Shown one piece after another: positions 7,288 to 14,586 of a stretch of 19,203 nucleotides of DNA (the first letter of the stretch is position 1; each line of letters begins with the position of its first letter). The DNA is taken from NCBI GenBank assembly GCA_017555685.1, contig JAFZFW010000124.1:1-19203 (forward strand), written 5' to 3'. Source of the DNA: Methanocorpusculum sp. (lineage in GTDB: Archaea; Halobacteriota; Methanomicrobia; Methanomicrobiales; Methanocorpusculaceae). The translations under genes and the position numbers were made by a program. The notes below the pieces were generated by a model. That model saw only the letters and a program-made list of their open reading frames with translations, was not told the origin of the DNA and searched no databases.

Positions 7288-8181
7288 ATGAAGAACACCC
7301 CGGCAGTCTACGCGGCACTTTTTATCGGCGTCTTAGCCATCTCGACGTCGGCGATTTTTGTCAAATTCGCTGATGCCCCGTCTTCGGCGATTGCGTTCTA
7401 TCGCTTAGGCATCACTGCACTTGTTCTTCTGCCCTTCCTTATCCTCAGCAGAAAACGCCTGAAGGAAGCTGCATCCCTGTCGGGGAAGCAGTTTCTGCTG
7501 ATTGCTGCATCAGGAATTCTTCTGGGCGTTCATTACGTGATGTGGTTTGAGTCGCTTCGCTACACCTCGATTGCGAGCTCCATCGTTCTGGTCTGCCTTC
7601 AGCCGCTGTTCTCGCTGGTTCTTGCATACCTTATCTTCCGCGAGGTTCCGCGCAAAAGTTCGGTTATCGGCTGTCTGGTGGCGATTTTCGGCTGCGGCAT
7701 CATCGGTATAACGGATTTCCAGATAAGCGGGGCGGCACTCTTCGGCGATATCTTAGCCTTCCTTGCGGCAGGCGTTATCGCACTCTATTTCTTAACCGGT
7801 CAGGCCGTCCGCCGTTCGACCGGGGCAGTTACCTACTCGGTCTTCAGTTACGGAATCGGTTCGCTTTTCCTTCTCGCCTATGCATTCATCTGCCGCGACG
7901 CGCTTGCCGGGTTTTCCTTCGGCACCTGGGCGGCACTGATTGGTCTCGCCCTCGTTGCCACCGTCGGCGGGCAGTTCCTGTTCAACATCCTCTTAAAACG
8001 GGTGTCGGCAACGGCTGTTACCATGAGCATCTTAGGGGAACCCGTTGGAACGTGCATTCTTGCCTACTTCATCTTCGGTGAAGTGATTTCGCTTCAGCAG
8101 TTTGTCGGAATAGCCGTTATCCTGACCGGTCTTGCCATCTACTTCTTATGGCCGGCGCTGCGGGACAGACAGGAACAGTAA
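7288..8181 (+). CDS. DMT-superfamily (EamA) permease
   Basis: The 297-residue membrane protein has about ten hydrophobic segments arranged as two EamA repeats. The first begins at YAALFIGVLAISTSAIFVKFADAPSSAIAFYR, and the second at about 150 (FGDILAFLAAGVIALYFLTGQAVRR). The segment ending the second repeat, LGEPVGTCILAYFIFGEVISLQQFVGIAVILTGL, is highly typical of the drug/metabolite transporter family. Members export amino acids, drugs or metabolites; the substrate cannot be read here. I chose the ATG at 7288 because MKNTPAVYAALF starts just before the first helix and a TATA box lies at 7249-7257. The GTG at 7234 would add 18 non-membrane residues containing the promoter. It is monocistronic and converges with aIF2-beta. 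Confidence 0.85.
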   Translation: MKNTPAVYAALFIGVLAISTSAIFVKFADAPSSAIAFYRLGITALVLLPFLILSRKRLKEAASLSGKQFLLIAASGILLGVHYVMWFESLRYTSIASSIVLVCLQPLFSLVLAYLIFREVPRKSSVIGCLVAIFGCGIIGITDFQISGAALFGDILAFLAAGVIALYFLTGQAVRRSTGAVTYSVFSYGIGSLFLLAYAFICRDALAGFSFGTWAALIGLALVATVGGQFLFNILLKRVSATAVTMSILGEPVGTCILAYFIFGEVISLQQFVGIAVILTGLAIYFLWPALRDRQEQ

Positions 8182-8186
8182 TCCGG

Positions 8187-8211
8187 AAAAAAAAGAAACG
8201 GGATAATCCCG
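8187..8211 (-). terminator. Hairpin plus U-tract terminator of aIF2-beta
   Basis: On the - strand, immediately after the aIF2-beta stop, the hairpin CGGGATTATCCCG (8199-8211) is followed by TTTC and eight T (complement of 8187-8194). It looks like a bacterial-style intrinsic terminator. The A-run it forms on + lies just after the DMT gene stop. Confidence 0.6.
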
Positions 8212-8212
8212 A

Positions 8213-8830
8213 TTATAATATCTTCTGGGTAAAGGCGACCTGGCCGGAGATTCTGGTGATTCTGACCTTGACCTTCTGACCGACTTTGACGCCGGAGACG
8301 TAGAGGATGTATTTTCCAACGTGGGCAACACCGTCTCCCTTCTTGCTGATAGAGTCAATGCTGACTTCCATCTCCTTTCCTTCCTCGACAGCGGATGCGG
8401 AAGAAGTGTCAATCTTACCCTTTCTCTTTCTGATCGGGCGCTTGGAACCGCATGCCTCACAGAGAAGCATTAACACACGCTCATCCTTGACGAGTTTGGT
8501 ATCCGGTCTGCCGCACTCGGTACAGATGACATAGTCTGCGACATATCCTTTTACGATTGCCTCAAACTGGGAAAGCTCGAACTTACCGTTAAAGACTGCA
8601 CGGACACCGTCAGTCTTTCCTGCCGTACCAAGCTCACCTAACATGTACTTCATGAGGTGGTCCGGTTCACGGTTTAAGGTATCAACAATGTCTCCGAAGT
8701 TTTCCAGAACAGTGGTCTTACCCTCGAGATAGACACGGGTTTTCGGGACCTGGAAACGTTCACCGGTGTCAGTCGGCTCATCGATTCCTGCATATGCCTT
8801 CTGCAGCATTTCTTCGTATGACTCTACCAT
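8213..8830 (-). CDS. eif2b: Translation initiation factor aIF2 subunit beta with C-terminal TRAM domain
   Basis: aIF2-beta is part of the heterotrimer that brings initiator Met-tRNA to the small ribosomal subunit. The 205-residue product has the N-terminal helix (MVESYEEMLQKAYAG), the alpha-beta core with FQVPKTRVYLEGKTTVLENF and the zinc ribbon with Cys at about 103, 106, 124 and 127 (CTEC and CEAC). After a linker containing the basic RPIRKRKGK, residues about 152-205 form a TRAM domain (SISKKGDGVAHVGKYILYV, VKVGQKVKVRITRI). TRAM is an RNA-binding beta-barrel known as a fusion to this factor in several euryarchaea. I start it at ATG 8830, because a TATA box at 8857-8865 sits 26 nt before that codon and would lie inside a longer frame running to 8890. 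Confidence 0.95.
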   Translation of the reverse strand: MVESYEEMLQKAYAGIDEPTDTGERFQVPKTRVYLEGKTTVLENFGDIVDTLNREPDHLMKYMLGELGTAGKTDGVRAVFNGKFELSQFEAIVKGYVADYVICTECGRPDTKLVKDERVLMLLCEACGSKRPIRKRKGKIDTSSASAVEEGKEMEVSIDSISKKGDGVAHVGKYILYVSGVKVGQKVKVRITRISGQVAFTQKIL

Positions 8831-8856
8831 AGTACAATACTTTTGGTTTTTTGAAC

Positions 8857-8865
8857 GTATATAAG
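8857..8865 (-). promoter_or_regulatory. TATA box of aIF2-beta
   Basis: On the - strand CTTATATAC is centred about 31 nt before the aIF2-beta ATG. Transcription would start about 6 nt before the start codon, giving a very short leader. This is the clearest archaeal promoter in the window. Confidence 0.6.
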
Positions 8866-8898
8866 AATTGTATCCGGTGCGGGGTTTCAAAATGAAAT

Positions 8899-8916
8899 GG
8901 AGGGAGTTTTCCCTCT
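8899..8916. terminator. Hairpin after the DUF2089 cluster
   Basis: GAGGGA (8900-8905) and TCCCTC (8910-8915) form a 6-bp stem with a 4-nt loop just beyond the stop of the last gene of the - strand cluster. It is followed on that strand by a weakly T-rich stretch. It is a possible terminator. Confidence 0.35.
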
Positions 8917-8923
8917 AAACACC

Positions 8924-9211
8924 TTACTCCAAATCCTGAATCCGCATCTTTTCCAACTGACTCTTCTTCCGGTATTTTTCCCGGCAGATGAAGTACACCA
9001 GAAGCAGGATGACAGTCGGGATGTTTGTGATAAGCCAGAAGATTAGTGCTGCACTGTTTGCCACAATCATGTTGAGCGGGACAATCAGACTGCACACAAA
9101 GCAGAGTATCGGAAGTACCAGTCCCGGCCATTTGCTCTCGGTTCTCGACAGAAAAATCTGCAGAAGAATGACGCAGATAATGACAAGCAGTACAATAAGG
9201 ACATTAATCAT
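8924..9211 (-). CDS. Small membrane protein, second copy of a tandem pair
   Basis: This 95-residue protein has a first helix at about 1-21 (MINVLIVLLVIICVILLQIFL), the juxtamembrane segment SRTESKWPGLVLP, a second helix at about 33-50, a third at about 57-76, and a charged C-terminal tail ending QLEKMRIQDLE. It is a clear paralogue of the gene 4 nt upstream (9216-9494). The shared features are LQI-LSRT-SK-PGLVLP and the last 11 residues with one change. A cytoplasmic acidic/basic tail after the last helix is inferred. I do not recognise a named family. It is the last gene of a three-gene cluster begun by a DUF2089-type regulator, so it may be that protein's partner or target. Confidence 0.7.
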   Translation of the reverse strand: MINVLIVLLVIICVILLQIFLSRTESKWPGLVLPILCFVCSLIVPLNMIVANSAALIFWLITNIPTVILLLVYFICREKYRKKSQLEKMRIQDLE

Positions 9212-9215
9212 TGTC

Positions 9216-9494
9216 TCACTCTAAGTCCTGAATCTGCATTTTTTCCAACTGATTCTGTCTGCGGAATTTCCGGCGGCAGATGCAGTATATCAGTAGCAGG
9301 ATTACGATTGGAAGCGTTCCGATAAGCCAGAGAATATTCGGCCCGCCGGTAATTGCATACAGAAACGGCACATACCCAAGAATCATCAGCCCCGGCAGGA
9401 CAAGTCCAGGGATTTTGCTCTTGGTTCTTGACAATACAATCTGCAGTATCAGTATGCAGATAATCAGTATCAATTGGAAAATAATACGAATCAT
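9216..9494 (-). CDS. Small membrane protein, first copy of a tandem pair
   Basis: This is a 92-residue protein with three predicted membrane helices (about 3-22, 30-49 and 54-73) and a basic-then-acidic tail, CICRRKFRRQNQLEKMQIQDLE. It matches its downstream neighbour in the LSRTKSKIPGLVLP segment and the tail, while helices two and three have diverged, so the pair arose by tandem duplication. The DNA encoding the tails is also nearly identical, over about 35 bp from 9222 and from 8932. Its ATG overlaps the stop of the DUF2089-like gene as ATGA, which implies translational coupling. Function unknown. Confidence 0.72.
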   Translation of the reverse strand: MIRIIFQLILIICILILQIVLSRTKSKIPGLVLPGLMILGYVPFLYAITGGPNILWLIGTLPIVILLLIYCICRRKFRRQNQLEKMQIQDLE

Positions 9495-9793
9495 TTCTTA
9501 CTCTCCTTTGTTTTTTTATACTCGCGAATCAGAATCTTGGCCGTATCGAAATCCAGTTTGTCCTGCACGGCAAGCCGTTTCACTAGGGAGATGTACGGAT
9601 CGGCTTCTGCACTCTCGCTGATCTGAATCTTCTGAATCAGCCGGTCAAGCCGGAGACGGACCGTCGGGTACGTCACACCATACTGGGAGGCCATTTCTTT
9701 CAGCGAGCCGGATGCTAAGAGGAATCGTTTGATAAAGGAGACATCTTCATCCTCCAGATTTGACATCCAGTCAGGAACAACCTCTACAGCCAT
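9491..9793 (-). CDS. DUF2089-type HTH protein
   Basis: This 100-residue protein matches the core of the DUF2089 family: WMSNLEDEDVSFIKRFLLASGSLKEMASQYGVTYPTVRLRLDRLIQKI (about 9-56). That core is a helix-turn-helix with a very conserved SGSLKE and YPTVRLRLDRL, followed by a helical tail ending in Lys. Family members often carry an N-terminal zinc ribbon; here the N-terminus is only AVEVVPD, so that part is absent. It probably acts as a DNA-binding regulator in the cytoplasm. Starting the cluster and overlapping the first membrane gene by 4 nt, it is likely co-expressed with both membrane proteins. The ATG at 9793 has no Shine-Dalgarno and is preceded by a very AT-rich stretch, so the transcript may be leaderless. 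Confidence 0.82.
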   Translation of the reverse strand: MAVEVVPDWMSNLEDEDVSFIKRFLLASGSLKEMASQYGVTYPTVRLRLDRLIQKIQISESAEADPYISLVKRLAVQDKLDFDTAKILIREYKKTKESKK

Positions 9794-9853
9794 ATTTAAT
9801 AAAATTAAATGTGTACTTTAACAATATTAATGTTGTGCAGGAATTGATGGAAG

Positions 9854-9860
9854 AAAAAAA
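9854..9860 (-). terminator. Oligo-T terminator after feoB
   Basis: On the - strand, seven T begin about 9 nt after the feoB stop codon. No hairpin is obvious. Confidence 0.5.
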
Positions 9861-9869
9861 GAATGCTGT

Positions 9870-11744
9870 TTAGAGGAACAGCATAAAGCCGAGGTTAAAG
9901 AGTGCTCCCATGACGATTCCAAGCGTCACGGTAAAGAGCGCGACTCCTGCCGCCATCTTTGCGCCGAGCTGTTTTCCAAGGACAGCAATGGTGGAGATGC
10001 ACGGGACAAAGAGCACGCAGACCAGTGCGAAGATGTAGAGCTGCGGGGCAGTAAGGATGGTGATTAAATCAGCCGTGCCTCCCATGACAGCTAAGGTCTC
10101 GAATGCCATCTCTTTTCTGAGGATTCCAAAGAGCAGTGCGGTAAAGGCAAAGCCCGGAATACCTAAGACAGCCTGTGAGACCGGTTCGATGAAGGACTCG
10201 AACATCTCCACCCAGCCGAGGTACTCGAAGAGACCAAGGAAGATACTGCTCACCAGCAGAAGCGGCATGGCGATGTATAAGAACTCCTTTAAGCGAAGCC
10301 ATGCCTTCTTGAAGACATACTTTGCAATCGGGAGGCGGATTTTGGACATCTCCAGAATCATGCCGTACTGTTCTCCCGGAGTCACCTTTGATAAGATGCA
10401 TCCGACGATGAACACCAGAACAAACACGATTGCATAAATCGAGAATGCCGCGCCGAATCCGATAAAGGACGCAACAACACCGGAGATAACAATCGTCCGC
10501 GCAGAGCAGGGAAGCATGGTTACCAGAACTGAGGAGATGAAGCGCTCACGCTTCGTTGGAAGAAGCGTTGTACTCATCACTGCCGGAACACTGCATCCGA
10601 ACGAGAGCACGAAGGGAATAACTCCCTGGCCGTGCAGACCTAAGCGATGCATAAACCGGTCGGCTAAAAATGCCGCACGCGTCAGGTATCCGGTGTCCTC
10701 CAAGAGCGAGATGAAGATGTAGAAGAGGAACACGTATGGGAAGGCGATTCCAAGGCCGGCAGTGATTGCAAGAATAATCGAACCTCCGACGGTGTCGACA
10801 ATCTCCGGAAGGCCTAATGCATGGAATGGCTCTTCGATGTAGGTGGTCATCAGCGAGACGATGGTTTCCTCTAAGAATCCGCCGACGGTAAAGACAATCA
10901 GCAGGATGGCAAGCATCGTCAGAATCAGAATCGGGATGCCCGGGAAGGTGCGGGTCAGAAGCGAATCCAGGTCGCGGCGTTTCTTCTTCGGGGCTTCGAA
11001 GATGATTTCCTTTGCAATCTCGGATGCGGTATAGTATCTGTTCTCGCGGATAATCTGCTGAACAGACATCGCATGGAGCTTTTCAATCTCTTCGCCGAGT
11101 ACTTCTGCGGTATCGAGAACATCTTCAGAAATTGTCGGGATGCTGATGCCTTTTAAGGCGTAGAGCGCTTCCCCGTCGGTGATGTCTGCAAACTCCTGCA
11201 GGGAGTTCTTTGCCGCGAGAATGTGCTCGTCAAGGCGGGTTGCGGATTTTGCCGGCGGGATGCCGCCTTTTACGATTGCATCGGCTACTGCTTCCAGGTT
11301 TTCTCCCTCGGTTGCGACCGTTTTGATGACCGGGACACCGAAGAGGGCGGAGAGTTTTTCCACGTCGATGACGATTCCTTCCTTTTCTGCATCATCGCTC
11401 ATATTGAGGACGATTACCATCGGCTTTCTGAAGTCTGCAACCTGTAACAGGAGGAAGAGGTTGCGCTCCACAGTTGTGGAGTCAAGGACGACGACGTAGA
11501 GGTCCGGGTTTTCCTGTGCGAGATACTCACGCACCATCCGCTCTTCAACCGAGTCTCCGGCAAGCGAGTAGACGCCCGGAAGATCGGTGATGGTAAACGC
11601 ATCTCCGCCGAACTTGACAGGGCCTGTCTGCATGGTGACCGTGGTTCCCGGGTAGTTGCTGATTTCAACGCCGAGACCGGTTAAGGCATTGAAGATGACC
11701 GACTTTCCGACGTTCGGGTTTCCCAGAAGGACTGCCTTTTTCAT
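9870..11744 (-). CDS. feoB: Ferrous iron transporter FeoB
   Basis: FeoB is the membrane Fe(II) uptake protein, with an N-terminal G domain that regulates transport. The 624-residue product shows G1 GNPNVGKS at 8-15, G3 DLPG at 54-57 and G4 NMSD at 114-117. A helical spacer to about 250 and a polytopic membrane part follow. The two gate repeats carry the conserved cysteine motifs FGCSVPAV and LPCSARTIV. At this length it is on the short side, lacking long C-terminal extensions. I choose ATG 11744 rather than the upstream GTG at 11756, because the ATG overlaps the preceding stop as ATGA and has GAGGTG 9 nt before it. The overlap with the DtxR-FeoA gene makes a two-gene iron operon. Confidence 0.95.
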   Translation of the reverse strand: MKKAVLLGNPNVGKSVIFNALTGLGVEISNYPGTTVTMQTGPVKFGGDAFTITDLPGVYSLAGDSVEERMVREYLAQENPDLYVVVLDSTTVERNLFLLLQVADFRKPMVIVLNMSDDAEKEGIVIDVEKLSALFGVPVIKTVATEGENLEAVADAIVKGGIPPAKSATRLDEHILAAKNSLQEFADITDGEALYALKGISIPTISEDVLDTAEVLGEEIEKLHAMSVQQIIRENRYYTASEIAKEIIFEAPKKKRRDLDSLLTRTFPGIPILILTMLAILLIVFTVGGFLEETIVSLMTTYIEEPFHALGLPEIVDTVGGSIILAITAGLGIAFPYVFLFYIFISLLEDTGYLTRAAFLADRFMHRLGLHGQGVIPFVLSFGCSVPAVMSTTLLPTKRERFISSVLVTMLPCSARTIVISGVVASFIGFGAAFSIYAIVFVLVFIVGCILSKVTPGEQYGMILEMSKIRLPIAKYVFKKAWLRLKEFLYIAMPLLLVSSIFLGLFEYLGWVEMFESFIEPVSQAVLGIPGFAFTALLFGILRKEMAFETLAVMGGTADLITILTAPQLYIFALVCVLFVPCISTIAVLGKQLGAKMAAGVALFTVTLGIVMGALFNLGFMLFL

Positions 11745-12385
11745 GGGGCAGAGCACCTCTCCACCAGAATGCTGGAGGCGACCTCGGGGCTTAAGGCGAT
11801 TTCACATTCCTTTACTTTGACGACGACTGCGTTGTTTCCAAGCCGGCGGCGTAAGGTAATCAGTTCTCCCGGGATGATTCCCATATCCAGGAGTCTGCTG
11901 TGTTTGGCGAACTCCTGGATGGTTGCGACATGCAGAAGCGAGCCTTCCGCACACTCGACAAGCGGGACCATGGGGCTTTTCTGCGTCAGGTTTTTGTGGT
12001 TGGTAAACCCGGTCTCTTCGCTCTGCAGTCCGGTTTTGTCGAGGAAGGAGTCGAGTTTGTTAATGGTCTCGGTTGAGATTTTGTGCTCGAGCCGGCATGC
12101 TTCTTCCGATGCGGCATCGGGTTTTTGTCCTAAGACATTGGTTAAAAAGTTTGCAAGAACCGCATGCTTGCGGGCGACTGATGCGGCCTTTTTCTGTCCG
12201 GTTTCGCTTAAGTACAGGCCGTCTGCGTCTTCCAAGACACAGCCGTTTTCCTTGAGCCTGGCAAGTGCTGCGTCAAACTCCTCTTTTCCGCGTGTTTCCA
12301 GACCGGCGAGGTCGTGTCGGCTTGCCCGGTCTTTTTTGAGGTTGAGGATTTCTTCTAAGATATCTTCGGGGAGGTCAGCCCTCAT
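11741..12385 (-). CDS. DtxR-family regulator fused to FeoA domain
   Basis: The 214-residue protein joins two iron-linked modules. Residues 1-65 form a winged helix (DLPEDILEEILNLKKDRASRHDLAG, LYLSETGQKKA). Residues 66-125 resemble the DtxR/MntR dimerisation and metal-binding domain, with His74 and the CRLEH motif (Cys97, Glu100, His101) that matches the DtxR metal ligands. Residues about 137-212 form an SH3-like FeoA domain (LLHVATIQEFAKHSRLLDMGIIPGELITLRRR). By alignment with RHRLAE of DtxR, the ancillary-site glutamate is replaced by Ala78. It probably represses this operon when Fe(II) is sufficient and may also bind FeoB through FeoA. The ATG at 12385 is the only early Met in the frame. 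Confidence 0.9.
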   Translation of the reverse strand: MRADLPEDILEEILNLKKDRASRHDLAGLETRGKEEFDAALARLKENGCVLEDADGLYLSETGQKKAASVARKHAVLANFLTNVLGQKPDAASEEACRLEHKISTETINKLDSFLDKTGLQSEETGFTNHKNLTQKSPMVPLVECAEGSLLHVATIQEFAKHSRLLDMGIIPGELITLRRRLGNNAVVVKVKECEIALSPEVASSILVERCSAP

Positions 12386-12390
12386 AGTGT

Positions 12391-12400
12391 GTATATATTC
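12391..12400 (-). promoter_or_regulatory. TATA-like box abutting the dtxR-feoA start
   Basis: On the - strand GAATATATAC ends 5 nt before the ATG. As a normal TATA box it would start transcription inside the gene, about 15 nt past the ATG, so it may be an operator or part of a different promoter. The same ATATATAC plus 5 nt arrangement precedes endA (1570-1579). Confidence 0.35.
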
Positions 12401-12426
12401 GCTCGGTTCCCTATTGTAGGTTGCTG

Positions 12427-13143
12427 TTACTTCTTTTTCAGCCGTTCAAGCAGGGTTTGCGGGCGCTCTAAAGGTGTGCAGTTTTCCGAAAACCGGCAGC
12501 GTTTGCATTTGTCTCCGCGAACCGGCCGCGGGACTTCTCCGCGCCGGACTTTTTCGACCTCTTTGAGCGCGGTTAAAAACAGGCGTTTGTCTGACGGGGA
12601 GAGCACAACACTGCGGATGGTGCCCGAGCCTAAGTATTCAATGCGTCCATAGAACTCTTTTCCGTACATCTCCTCTAAGCATATCGAGTAGCAGACTGCC
12701 TGCAGTCTGTCTGATGCATAGACGCCGTGAGTGGGTGCTTTTCCGCCTTTGATGATGGAGAAGCTGTCGTCAAAAACGCGGTCGACTCTGCCGTGGATGT
12801 TGTATTTTCCGGAGTCGACCTGCATGTCATAGGTCAGTGCCTGCCGCCATGTGACTTTGCTGCATGCATCAATCATTTCATCCAGAACACTGAATGCGTC
12901 CTGCCCGCATTCAGGGATGGTGAGTCTGAGTTCTTCGCGGATTTTTTCGCGGTTTTCTTCCCGGTTGAACTCTTCTCCTAAGTGATAGGAGAGCTGTTTT
13001 GCCACAGAATACCGAAGCGGTTCGGTAAAATTTGCCGGGGAGGACTTTGCGAGGTACAACTGCATGGGGCACACTGATGCCCTGAGGATGTCGCTGACGG
13101 AGATGGAGTTGGCAGGCATATCCAATGATGATATGTTACTCAC
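12427..13143 (-). CDS. Stand-alone Cas4-like PD-(D/E)XK protein with Fe-S cysteines
   Basis: This 238-residue protein has the Cas4/RecB-type layout: an early Cys25, a nuclease core, and the C-terminal triad Cys213, Cys216 and Cys222 (CKRCRFSENC), together able to hold a 4Fe-4S cluster. The core shows GRVDRV (Asp121), then SIIKGGKAP (Lys132) and the QxxxY motif Gln148-Tyr152 in DRLQAVCYSICLEE. The acid expected two residues before the Lys is Ile130, so nuclease activity is uncertain. No other cas gene or CRISPR array is present, so a DNA repair or processing role is more likely than adaptation. The start is uncertain: GTG 13143 gives the stated length, while ATG 13119 would remove eight residues and begin just before the conserved part. 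It ends 41 nt before dtxR-feoA. Confidence 0.78.
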   Translation of the reverse strand: MSNISSLDMPANSISVSDILRASVCPMQLYLAKSSPANFTEPLRYSVAKQLSYHLGEEFNREENREKIREELRLTIPECGQDAFSVLDEMIDACSKVTWRQALTYDMQVDSGKYNIHGRVDRVFDDSFSIIKGGKAPTHGVYASDRLQAVCYSICLEEMYGKEFYGRIEYLGSGTIRSVVLSPSDKRLFLTALKEVEKVRRGEVPRPVRGDKCKRCRFSENCTPLERPQTLLERLKKK

Positions 13144-13192
13144 TTTACTGTCTTAATGATTTTGGCGGGGGAATGTCCGGCTGTAGGCAATC

Positions 13193-13200
13193 TATTTATT
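13193..13200 (+). promoter_or_regulatory. TATA box of tRNA-Thr
   Basis: TATTTATT is centred about 37 nt before the tRNA 5' end, fitting transcription start near 13221 and a leader of roughly 12 nt. An alternative box, TGATATAAG at about 13215, is too close to the gene. Confidence 0.5.
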
Positions 13201-13232
13201 CTCTCGAAGTTAATTGATATAAGCAACTTTTC

Positions 13233-13304
13233 GCCGTTGTGGCTTAGCGGTATAGCGGCTGATTCGTAATCAGCAGGCCGAGGGTTCAAGTCCCTCCAAC
13301 GGCT
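13233..13304 (+). tRNA. tRNA-Thr(CGT)
   Basis: A full cloverleaf folds over 72 nt. The acceptor is GCCGTTG/CAACGGC, the D-stem GCT/AGC, the anticodon stem GCTGA/TCAGC with loop TTCGTAA giving anticodon CGT, and the T-stem GAGGG/CCCTC with loop TTCAAGT. The discriminator is T, as usual for archaeal tRNA-Thr. It reads ACG codons. CCA is not encoded. No intron is visible. A short T-run follows. Confidence 0.95.
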
Positions 13305-13365
13305 CTTTTCTGTACTCTTCTGCAAAGAGAAACCTACAATACATCTAAGACGAATATTAATATCA

Positions 13366-14586
13366 ATGATAGAGCTGCATTCATCTCCGAAGGTCTACCG
13401 CGGCTGGACCGAGCGGAGCTGTACTCCGAAAGAAACTCTCGAGCGCATTGAACAGTATGTCTTAGATGCAGGTATTACCCGTGTTGCAGACATCACTGAC
13501 CTTGACCGTATCGGAATCCCGGTCTACTCCTGTATCCGCCCTGCCGCAGCAGAGGGAGCAATTTCCGTCTACAACGGAAAAGGCGGAACCGAGGAAGAGG
13601 CACGGGTTGCAGGAATTATGGAAGGTATCGAGCGCTACAGTGCCGAGGCTATTCCCCGCGACATCACGGCTGTCTCCTATGCGGATATGCGCATCAACGG
13701 ACACAACCCAATTAATCCTGAAGACCTGATTCTTCCGGTCACTGCTGATTCCACGCAGGACCTTCCGTGGGTAAAGGGCTGGGATATCGCAAACAACGAA
13801 GAGGTCAGTGTCCCCTTCTGTGCGGTTGTGCATCCGAATCCATACTATATGCCGACGCTGTTTCGCTCAAGCTCAAACGGTGTCGCTTCCGGAAATACGT
13901 TGGAAGAGGCAATCTTCTATGCATTAACCGAGCTTATCGAGCGTGACTCCTGGTCTCTGGTCGAGATTACCAGAAACACCGGAAAGAAGCTGACCGACCT
14001 TCCGCCGAAGGTCGCCGAGATGGCAGAGAAGTTTACCAAAGCAGGTGTTGAGGTAACACTTCGCGACATCACCTCCGACATCGGTGTTCCGACGATTGCC
14101 GCGGTCGCTGATGATGTGCAGATGAAAGACCCGCGTCTTCTGATGATCGGTATGGGAACGCACACCAATCCGGAGATCGCGATGATTCGTGCATTATCCG
14201 AGGTTGCACAGAGCCGTGCCACGCAGATTCACGGAGCCCGTGAGGATGCAACCATTGCACAGTTCCGCGAGATGATGGGCTATGACCGCGTCAAGCGTAT
14301 GAACGCCTACTGGTTCAAGGGCGACGAGTACGAGCCGGCATCCGAGGTCGCTTCCTGTGCCACGGATGACTTCAAGACGGATATCGAAGAGATTGTATCG
14401 CGCCTGGTTGCCGCAGGACTCGACCGCGTTATTGTCTGCGATTTAACCGACCCGGAGATTCAGATTCCGGTCGTCCGCGTGATTGTGCCGGGACTGGAAT
14501 GCTTCACGATTGACAATGAGAGAAGAGGCCAGAGGTGCCGCGATGCAGAATATCGTCATTTTCACCGCGCCAAGTCTTCCGCCTGA
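13366..14586 (+). CDS. ycaO: YcaO protein for McrA thioamidation (methanogenesis marker 1 type)
   Basis: YcaO enzymes use ATP to activate a peptide-bond carbonyl. With TfuA, the methanogen protein makes the thioglycine in the active site of methyl-coenzyme M reductase subunit McrA. The 406-residue product shows YcaO nucleotide-binding signatures: GTEEEARVAGIMEGIERYSAEA (Glu86, Glu89), SNGVASGNTLEEAIFYALTELIERDSW (about 170-195) and RALSEVAQSRATQ (Glu279, Gln282, Arg284). The end, VPGLECFTIDNERRGQRC, is typical of this subgroup and has no Pro-rich tail. The ATG at 13366 is preceded by the palindrome ATATTAATAT at 13354-13363, with no Shine-Dalgarno, suggesting a short or absent leader. The last 44 nt overlap tfuA, so the final dozen residues share DNA with the TfuA start. 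First gene of a six-gene operon. Confidence 0.93.
   Translation: MIELHSSPKVYRGWTERSCTPKETLERIEQYVLDAGITRVADITDLDRIGIPVYSCIRPAAAEGAISVYNGKGGTEEEARVAGIMEGIERYSAEAIPRDITAVSYADMRINGHNPINPEDLILPVTADSTQDLPWVKGWDIANNEEVSVPFCAVVHPNPYYMPTLFRSSSNGVASGNTLEEAIFYALTELIERDSWSLVEITRNTGKKLTDLPPKVAEMAEKFTKAGVEVTLRDITSDIGVPTIAAVADDVQMKDPRLLMIGMGTHTNPEIAMIRALSEVAQSRATQIHGAREDATIAQFREMMGYDRVKRMNAYWFKGDEYEPASEVASCATDDFKTDIEEIVSRLVAAGLDRVIVCDLTDPEIQIPVVRVIVPGLECFTIDNERRGQRCRDAEYRHFHRAKSSA

Noticed and set aside
8831..8890. Longer N-terminus of aIF2-beta
   Set aside because: The promoter TATA box at 8857-8865 lies in this stretch, and the family starts at MVESYEEML.
11769..12419. A 216-residue + strand frame opposite dtxR-feoA
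   Set aside because: The opposite strand encodes a clear DtxR-FeoA protein; this frame is Ser/Arg-rich with no motif.
12427..13143. CRISPR-Cas locus suggested by the Cas4-like gene
   Set aside because: No other cas gene and no regularly spaced repeat array is present. Stand-alone Cas4-like proteins are common in archaea.
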